In this document: piece after piece, positions 1-6,026 of the stretch
Layout of the letters: each line of letters starts with the position of its first letter
How positions within the stretch are numbered: position 1 is the stretch's first letter
Assembly: GCA_937907495.1 (NCBI GenBank)
Contig: CALESS010000065.1
Location: 1-11,332 of the forward strand
From: an uncultured Anaerolineaceae bacterium
GTDB taxonomy: Bacteria; Chloroflexota; Anaerolineae; Anaerolineales; Anaerolineaceae
Direction: 5' to 3'
Length of the DNA stretch: 11,332 nt
Translations under genes and position numbers: made by a program
The notes under the pieces: model-generated
What the model was told of the DNA's origin: nothing
Database searches by the model: none
What the model saw: the letters and a program-made list of their open reading frames with translations, nothing else

Positions 1-1
1 T

Positions 2-3000
2 GTGACCTTCACCAACCTGGACCCCGCCAGAACCTATACCTTTGCCACCTCCGCCAACCGGGCGGGTGACAGCGGCTACCTGGATCGGGTTGCCCGCTTT
101 ACGATTACGGGTGTGGATGCTGCCACCAACGCCAGCACCGCAGGTACCACAATCTCCCCCTCTGGTGATTACACAGCCTTTCCGACCGGCGAAAATACCA
201 GCACCGGTTATGTCGCCCGCTGGACGGGCATCCAGCCCGGGGCTGACGGGACGTTCACCATCCGCTCACAGGCCCATGGAACGGTCAATCAAGCCTATGC
301 GTTCAGTGTGTTCCTGCTACAGATGGAAAACACCGCCCCCACCATCACCACCGCCGGCACTTTGACCGCCTTTAGCAGCACGCCGGGCACCCCCTCCGCC
401 GCCCAGACCTACACCGTCAGCGGCAGCAACCTGACCGAAGGCATCCTCATCACCCCGCCCGCTGGTTTTGAACTCTCCACCGATGGCACGAACTACCACC
501 CAACCCTGACCCTGCCGCAATCCGGCGGTACGGTGGGCAACACCACCATCCATATCCGCCTGACCGGGGCAGTGGGCACCTATAGCGGCAATATCACCCA
601 CACCAGCGCCGGCGCAACCCAGCGGGATGTTGCGGTCAGCGGCGAGGTCTCCAACTGCCAAACGGTTAGCCTCGAGGCGGTGGATGATAACTATATCAGC
701 AACTATAGTACAAGCACCAACAATAACTACGGCGCGTCCACCACATTAAAAGTTACCCGGGATGCAGATAATAATCGAGCCGCCTTCTTCCGGTGGGACC
801 TTTCCGCTATTCCAAGCAATGCCACCGTGGATACAGTCAGTCTTTCACTTTACATCAGCACGGCTGCCTCGCAAACCTATAACCTGTATAATATGCGCAG
901 GAATTGGGTGGAAGGCACGGGAGCAAGTTCTGTGAGTGGCGACGGAGCAACCTGGTTGACCTATGACGGTTCCCTTAACTGGACGACACCCGGCGCTTCC
1001 AGCATCACCTCGGACCGTTATGATACGAATTTATGGAGCGCTGGAACGACTTCCTTCTCCACCACCGGGACTAAAACCGAAACCTTCAATACAGATGGTG
1101 AGGCAGTGGTGCAGGGCTGGATCAATGGAAGTGGTTTCAATTACGGTCTTACTCTCCAGAATTACTCCACTTCCACCTCCCTCAATGATGACCTGCAATT
1201 TGCCTCAAGTGAAAATACAACCAACGCCGGCCCGACCCTGAACGTTAGCTATTGCATGCCCATCACCTGCTACGCCCTCACCCTCAGCCACACGGGCGAT
1301 GGCACTACCCCCAGCGCCAGCCCGGCCAATTCCAGCGGCTGCGCCGCCGGTTCCTACATCTCCGGTGAAAGCATCACCCTCAGCGGGGCCGTACCGGCTT
1401 CAGGCTGGGAGATCAGCAACTGGACGGGCACCAGCAACAACAGCAGCACCGCCAGCAGCAACAGCCTGGTGATGCCCGCCAGCAACTACGCGGCAGGCGT
1501 CAACTATCGCGTCATCAACGCTTCACCCAACCTCCCGGTGCTGGTTCAACCGGCGGATGACGCCACCGGCATCTCCACCTCCCCTACCCTGGAAGTGACC
1601 GCCAGCGACCCGAATGCCGGCGACACGAACCTGACTGTTAACTTCTATGGGCGGCCTGCCGGCGGCACCACCGGGGCGGATTTCACCCTGATCGCCATCC
1701 CGGATACGCAGAATGAAGCCCAGTCCTATCCGACTGTTATGTTAAACCAACTGGATTGGATTGAATTGGGTACCCCCGATAACATCGTCTTCGCCACCGG
1801 CCTGGGCGACATCGTCAACACTTACAGCAGTGCTACCCAATATAACAATGCCGATGCCGCCTACGATCGGCTGGACCTGGCGGGTGTGCCTTATAGCGTC
1901 AGCCCCGGCAACCATGACACGGGCGCAGGCAGCCTGTATGAGACCTACTTCGGCGTCTCCCGCTTCACGGGTAAATCCTGGTATCAGGGGCATTACGGCA
2001 GCGATAACAATAATAACTATTCGTTCTTCAGTGCATCCGGCAATGACTTCATCCTGATTAACCTGCAATACAGCCCGGGTACGGCTCAGTTGGACTGGGC
2101 GGATGCCCTGTTGAAAGCCAACCCAACCCGGCGCGGCATTGTCGTTCAGCATGATATTTTGAATATTGACAACAACTTTGTCAATTCAACATCTTATAAC
2201 GCCCTGCGGGATAATCCCAACTTGTTCCTCATGCTCTGCGGCCACATGCATTCTGCTTCGGATGGCTCTGCCTACCGCGCGGAGACCGGAACCGATGGGC
2301 ACACCATCCATATCCTGATGACCGATTATCAGGACTATCCAAATGGCGGCAACGGCTACCTGCGCCTGCTGCGCTTCTCACCGGCGGTTGACAAGATCTA
2401 TGCCAGCATCTATTCACCCACCATTCCAGGCAGCCTCACCAGCGCTGCCAATTACGAGCAATTTGAGATGGTCTACGACCTAAACGGCAGCACTGCCGCC
2501 TCATACACCTTGATCGGCACAACCACGGCTGCCAATGGCGGCAATGCATCCGTCACAGGGGCGGGCCTCTCGGATAACACCGAATACGAGTGGTACGCCA
2601 CCGTCTCCGATGCCACCCTGACCACCACCGGCCCCACCTGGTCCTTCACCACCGGCAGCGCCGCCTCCACCCACACCATCCCGCTGGAGCAGGGTTGGAA
2701 CCTGATTTCATTCAATCTGCACCCGGCGGATACCTCCATCACTTCCGTGCTGGCCTCGGTCGCTGGAAGTTACGACCTGGTTTATGCCTGGGATGCAAGT
2801 GTAACTATGAATAACTGGAGCCACTACGCACCCGGGGCCGGGGCAGGCAACACGCTCACCAGCCTGGATGCTCACCAGGGCTTCTGGATCCACATGACCG
2901 CTGCGGACACATTGGAAGTCAGCGGAACCCCCCCCACTACTACCAACATCACCCTCTACCCCACCGGCGGCGGCTGGAACCTGGTGGGTTACCCCTCGGC

Positions 3001-3217
3001 AGCCAGCCAGGCCCTGCCGGGTGTTCTGAGCAATCACGGCGTAGATGAAGCCAATCTGCTGATCTTTGCCTACCATCCCGCCGATACGGCTGACCCGTGG
3101 AAAATGTACGATCGCCTGGCCCCCGATTATGCCAATGACCTGCCCGCCCTGACTCCCGGCGGGGGTTACTGGATAAAAGTGGGAACTACGCTCCGCACCT
3201 GGACGGTGGCTTATTGA
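2..3217 (+). CDS. Secreted multidomain protein with DNRLRE domain and inserted calcineurin-like metallophosphoesterase (5' partial)
   Basis: The reading frame enters from the left edge, so the true start and any signal peptide are missing; 1071 residues are visible. Domains in order: a beta domain ending near residue 110; an Ig-like stretch (about 112-217); a DNRLRE-type domain (about 223-418, with DDNYI and an FFRWDLS strand); a divergent InlB B-repeat-like domain (about 422-508); the first half of an FnIII-like domain (about 513-565); a metallophosphoesterase (about 561-815); the rest of the FnIII-like domain (about 825-890); and the C-terminal GWNL module (about 890-1071). The phosphoesterase has all the expected metal-site motifs: D568-T-Q570, G602-D603, G636-N-H-D639, H717 and G747-H-M-H750. 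Gln stands where many relatives have His in the first motif. It should hydrolyse a phosphoester outside the cytoplasm; the substrate is unknown. There is no LPXTG or terminal membrane helix, and the protein ends in VAY. The following gene starts 190 bp downstream after a hairpin. Confidence 0.9.
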   Translation: MTFTNLDPARTYTFATSANRAGDSGYLDRVARFTITGVDAATNASTAGTTISPSGDYTAFPTGENTSTGYVARWTGIQPGADGTFTIRSQAHGTVNQAYAFSVFLLQMENTAPTITTAGTLTAFSSTPGTPSAAQTYTVSGSNLTEGILITPPAGFELSTDGTNYHPTLTLPQSGGTVGNTTIHIRLTGAVGTYSGNITHTSAGATQRDVAVSGEVSNCQTVSLEAVDDNYISNYSTSTNNNYGASTTLKVTRDADNNRAAFFRWDLSAIPSNATVDTVSLSLYISTAASQTYNLYNMRRNWVEGTGASSVSGDGATWLTYDGSLNWTTPGASSITSDRYDTNLWSAGTTSFSTTGTKTETFNTDGEAVVQGWINGSGFNYGLTLQNYSTSTSLNDDLQFASSENTTNAGPTLNVSYCMPITCYALTLSHTGDGTTPSASPANSSGCAAGSYISGESITLSGAVPASGWEISNWTGTSNNSSTASSNSLVMPASNYAAGVNYRVINASPNLPVLVQPADDATGISTSPTLEVTASDPNAGDTNLTVNFYGRPAGGTTGADFTLIAIPDTQNEAQSYPTVMLNQLDWIELGTPDNIVFATGLGDIVNTYSSATQYNNADAAYDRLDLAGVPYSVSPGNHDTGAGSLYETYFGVSRFTGKSWYQGHYGSDNNNNYSFFSASGNDFILINLQYSPGTAQLDWADALLKANPTRRGIVVQHDILNIDNNFVNSTSYNALRDNPNLFLMLCGHMHSASDGSAYRAETGTDGHTIHILMTDYQDYPNGGNGYLRLLRFSPAVDKIYASIYSPTIPGSLTSAANYEQFEMVYDLNGSTAASYTLIGTTTAANGGNASVTGAGLSDNTEYEWYATVSDATLTTTGPTWSFTTGSAASTHTIPLEQGWNLISFNLHPADTSITSVLASVAGSYDLVYAWDASVTMNNWSHYAPGAGAGNTLTSLDAHQGFWIHMTAADTLEVSGTPPTTTNITLYPTGGGWNLVGYPSAASQALPGVLSNHGVDEANLLIFAYHPADTADPWKMYDRLAPDYANDLPALTPGGGYWIKVGTTLRTWTVAY

Positions 3218-3224
3218 GATAATT

Positions 3225-3266
3225 CTCTCCTGCCGGCCTTCCAGGGGAGAGGGCCGGTAAGGAGAG
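3225..3266 (+). terminator. Hairpin after the phosphoesterase gene, no U-tract
   Basis: CTCTCCT (3225-3231) pairs with AGGAGAG (3260-3266), and CCGGCC (3233-3238) with GGCCGG (3252-3257), separated by a small G versus TA internal bulge; the loop is 13 nt. It begins 7 nt after the TGA stop. No T-run follows, so it is not a textbook intrinsic terminator. It could be a transcript-end stabiliser, a weak attenuator or an intergenic palindromic repeat. A second GGAGAG at 3246-3251 can pair with the same left arm, giving a competing fold. Confidence 0.5.
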
Positions 3267-3330
3267 GTTAACAGACACACAATGCTCAAATGAATGTTTT
3301 GCAACCCTGTTTCACTCCCTGTGGGGAGAA

Positions 3331-3354
3331 CCTTCAGGGGAATTCCGCTGAAGG
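3331..3354. promoter_or_regulatory. 24-bp near-perfect palindrome upstream of the MBG protein gene
   Basis: CCTTCAG, then G, then the self-complementary GGAATTCC, then G, then CTGAAGG. The only break in symmetry is one G opposite G on each side. It lies 53 bp before the chosen start codon. Such a site could bind a dimeric regulator or form a hairpin in RNA. I see no convincing -35/-10 pair beside it, so the role is open. Confidence 0.35.
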
Positions 3355-3394
3355 ATCGGCTTGCTCCATCTCATTCTAAAGTTTTTTGGCAGCC

Positions 3395-3400
3395 AGGAGG
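3395..3400 (+). promoter_or_regulatory. Shine-Dalgarno site deciding the start at 3408
   Basis: A full AGGAGG lies 7 nt before ATG 3408. The ATG at 3294 in the same frame has no comparable site, and its extra 38 residues are not signal-like. Confidence 0.8.
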
Positions 3401-3407
3401 TTATATC

Positions 3408-5969
3408 ATGCGCACGTTTCGGGTTCTGCTGACAGCATTGATGATTTGTTCTTTGTTCTTCTCTTCGGTTCGGGTTGCCCAGGCGCAGCCCCCCATTCCA
3501 TCCAACTTTTATGGGAGTATTCAAATCCAGAGCGGGGATGGCGTACCCACCGCCGGAGTGGATTTTGTGGATGCCTACCTGCCGGGGATTACCGGGGTCG
3601 TTGTCAGCGTCCCCATCACCACTTCTGGCAGCGACCTGGTGTACACCATCAACGTCCCCGGTGATGTGCCAGAAACCTCCGGCGTCAAAGAAGGCGGGTT
3701 GGAAAACGACCTCATCACCTTCCAGATCGGCAGCCGGGTGATTGGCACAGCCCTCTGGCATGGCGGCACCAATGTACTCTTGAATTTCCATCCACCCCAA
3801 GCCATGGCGGGCGGCCCCTATACTGTCCTGGCCGGGGCAACGATTTCCCTCAACGGTTCCGCCAACGATGACGGTTCCGATGCCTCTGCTTACGCCTGGG
3901 ATCTGGACGGGGGCAGCCAGTATGATGATGCCACCGGCGCCAGTCCCAGCTACAGCAATTCCACGACCGGTGCGTACACCCTCGGCCTGCAAGTGACCGA
4001 TGCCCAGGGCGGTGTGGGCACGGCCACGGCGCTGGTTTTTGTCTACACTCTCGGCGGGCTCACCGGCCAGGTCTATGATGGCAACCCACACCCCGTCACC
4101 GCCAGCGGAATTGTGGATCCTTATTCATACACGGTCACGTATGATGGAAGTGCGACCGCCCCCACCAATGCAGCCACCTACGAGGTGGTGGTGCACATCA
4201 TGAATGGTGCAAACGAAGTAGCCACCATCACCACATCCCTGGTGATTGCACCCAAAACCGCCTCCGTCACACCGGATGCGAAAACCAAAGTCTATAATGA
4301 AATTGATCCTACTCTGACCGGCACACTGGTCGGTTTCCTGCCGGCGGATGGGGTCACAGCCACTTACAGCCGCGTGGCAGGGGAAACGGTCGCAGACAGC
4401 CCATACACCATTAGTGCCACCCTCAATGCCAGTGGTCTGCTCAGTAATTACAACATCACTTACAACACGGCCAACTTTACCATTACCCCGGCTTCAGCGG
4501 TCATTACCCTGGGCAACCTCAATCCCACTTTTACCGGCTCTCCGCTCTCCCCTTCGGTTTCCACGACTCCCAATGGTCTGCCGTACTCCATCACTTACGA
4601 TGGCTCTTCTACTACTCCCACCAACGCGGGCACCTACGCGCTGGTTGTAACCATCACGGATACCAACTACGCCGGTTCCAGCAACGGCTCCTTTGTGATT
4701 GCGAAAGCTCCCTCCACCACCACCGTTTCAGGTGGGGGAAGTTTTGAGTACGACGGTCAGGCCCATGCAGCCACGGTCTCGGTGACCGGTGCCGGGGGCT
4801 TGACCCTGAGCCCCAGCCCGGTGTATTCCGGCTCCTGTACAACGGCTCCGGTCAATGTAGCAGATACCCCCTGCACGGCCAGTTACACTTTCACCGGGGA
4901 TGCCAATCACCTGGGCAGCACCGATTCAACCTCCATCACCATCACCCCTCGTATCATCGCCGTCACCGCCGATGCCCTGACCAAGGTTTATGGCAACGCT
5001 GACCCGGACCTCACCTATACCTTTGCCGGTACACTGGTCGGCACCGATGCCTTCACCGGTGCCCTCAGCCGGGCGGCAGGTGAAGCGGTTAATAGCTATG
5101 CCATTAGCCAGAATAGCCTGGCGCTTAGCAGCAATTACACCCTCCAATTCACTGGCGCCAACCTCACCATCACTTACCGGCCTATTACGATCACGGCGGA
5201 TAATCAATCCAAGATTATCGGTGCAGCCGACCCCGAATTGACCTATCAAATCACCAGCGGTTCGCTCGTCTTCACAGATACAGTCAGCGGCAGCCTGGTG
5301 CGCGCTCCAGGCCAAGACATCGGCACCTATGCCATCACCCAGGGCAGCCTTGTTATCAACACCAACTACGCCCTGACCTTTGTCCCCGGTGTGTTTGAAA
5401 TCACCGGAGTTCAGCACAGCATCACCTTGCAGCCCGGCTGGAACCTGGTTTCGTTCGCCATTCACCCTGCTGATACTACTGCCACCGCGGTGCTCAGCTC
5501 CATCTCCGCGGATTATGACCTGGTTTATGCCTGGGATGCCACCGGCGCAAGTTCCGGCAGTGGAAACTGGCTGCGCCTGGACAAGATCGAATCGAACAAC
5601 CCCGACACCCTCACCAACCTGAGCGAATCCATGGGCTTCTGGGTTCATATCACGGGAAGCAGCCCGGTCACCCTGGTGATCAGTGGAACGCTTCCCACCA
5701 CCACCACCATCCCCTTAAGAGTTGCGGCCGGTGGTTGGAACTTGATCGGCTTCCCCTCTTCCAGCGCCGTGGCGCTGCCCGGCGCGCTGAGCACCCTCAG
5801 CCCGAATTACTCCCTAGTGTTCTCCTACCGTGCAGCCGATACTGCCGATCCATGGAAGATGTACGACCCGTATGCCGCTCCTTACGCCAGTGACCTGGCG
5901 CAAATGGCCCCTGGCTGGGGATACTGGATCAAGGTCAATATAGATGCCTCACTGAACGTAAGCTATTAG
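3408..5969 (+). CDS. Secreted PKD and MBG/YDG repeat protein with shared N- and C-terminal modules
   Basis: 853 residues from ATG 3408, chosen because AGGAGG precedes it and a classic signal peptide follows (basic start, hydrophobic core, AQA cleavage near residue 26). Domains: shared N-terminal module (27-128, with NFYG, VPGDVPET, and a Trp near the end of the module); PKD domain (about 132-210, AYAWDLDGG and LQVTDAQGG); six MBG/YDG-type beta repeats (about 215-282, 284-363, 364-436, 436-515, 516-591, 592-667); then the GWNL module (669-853). The fifth and sixth repeats are clear MBG type (TADALTKVYG, GTYAITQGSLV). The first, third and fourth are the shorter YDG-like type; the third has TPTNAGTY and the first the variant APTNAATY. 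A Cys pair in the fourth repeat (SCTTAP and TPCTA) may form a disulfide. The likely role is a surface adhesin or matrix protein, inferred from domain type. No catalytic domain, LPXTG or membrane anchor is visible. Confidence 0.9.
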   Translation: MRTFRVLLTALMICSLFFSSVRVAQAQPPIPSNFYGSIQIQSGDGVPTAGVDFVDAYLPGITGVVVSVPITTSGSDLVYTINVPGDVPETSGVKEGGLENDLITFQIGSRVIGTALWHGGTNVLLNFHPPQAMAGGPYTVLAGATISLNGSANDDGSDASAYAWDLDGGSQYDDATGASPSYSNSTTGAYTLGLQVTDAQGGVGTATALVFVYTLGGLTGQVYDGNPHPVTASGIVDPYSYTVTYDGSATAPTNAATYEVVVHIMNGANEVATITTSLVIAPKTASVTPDAKTKVYNEIDPTLTGTLVGFLPADGVTATYSRVAGETVADSPYTISATLNASGLLSNYNITYNTANFTITPASAVITLGNLNPTFTGSPLSPSVSTTPNGLPYSITYDGSSTTPTNAGTYALVVTITDTNYAGSSNGSFVIAKAPSTTTVSGGGSFEYDGQAHAATVSVTGAGGLTLSPSPVYSGSCTTAPVNVADTPCTASYTFTGDANHLGSTDSTSITITPRIIAVTADALTKVYGNADPDLTYTFAGTLVGTDAFTGALSRAAGEAVNSYAISQNSLALSSNYTLQFTGANLTITYRPITITADNQSKIIGAADPELTYQITSGSLVFTDTVSGSLVRAPGQDIGTYAITQGSLVINTNYALTFVPGVFEITGVQHSITLQPGWNLVSFAIHPADTTATAVLSSISADYDLVYAWDATGASSGSGNWLRLDKIESNNPDTLTNLSESMGFWVHITGSSPVTLVISGTLPTTTTIPLRVAAGGWNLIGFPSSSAVALPGALSTLSPNYSLVFSYRAADTADPWKMYDPYAAPYASDLAQMAPGWGYWIKVNIDASLNVSY

Positions 5970-5988
5970 CAACGAATAGGATGGATTA

Positions 5989-6004
5989 TTGTTAATTGTA
6001 ACAA
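5989..6004. promoter_or_regulatory. AT-rich inverted repeat in the gap before the PKD protein gene
   Basis: TTGTTA and TAACAA flank an ATTG loop in the only strongly AT-rich patch between two GC-rich genes. The 6-bp stem would be weak in RNA, so an operator-like or promoter-region role is as plausible as a hairpin. No defined promoter elements can be assigned. Confidence 0.25.
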
Positions 6005-6014
6005 GCTCATGAGA

Positions 6015-6021
6015 TTGGAGG
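6015..6021 (+). promoter_or_regulatory. Shine-Dalgarno site supporting a TTG start at 6027
   Basis: TTGGAGG sits 5 nt before an in-frame TTG at 6027. The ATG at 6009 lies upstream of this site and has no purine-rich site of its own. Confidence 0.7.
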
Positions 6022-6026
6022 TCGCT

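Noticed and set aside
3294..3407. Upstream ATG 3294 as start of the MBG protein
   Set aside because: It adds 38 non-signal residues that would bury the signal peptide, and lacks a ribosome site; AGGAGG points to 3408.
3312..4091. Long minus-strand open frame (259 codons) opposite the MBG protein gene; similar ones at 4926-5648 and 6633-7193
   Set aside because: They lie antisense to frames with clear signal peptides and domains, have no ribosome site or recognisable domain, and arise from the GC-rich, repeat-heavy codon pattern.
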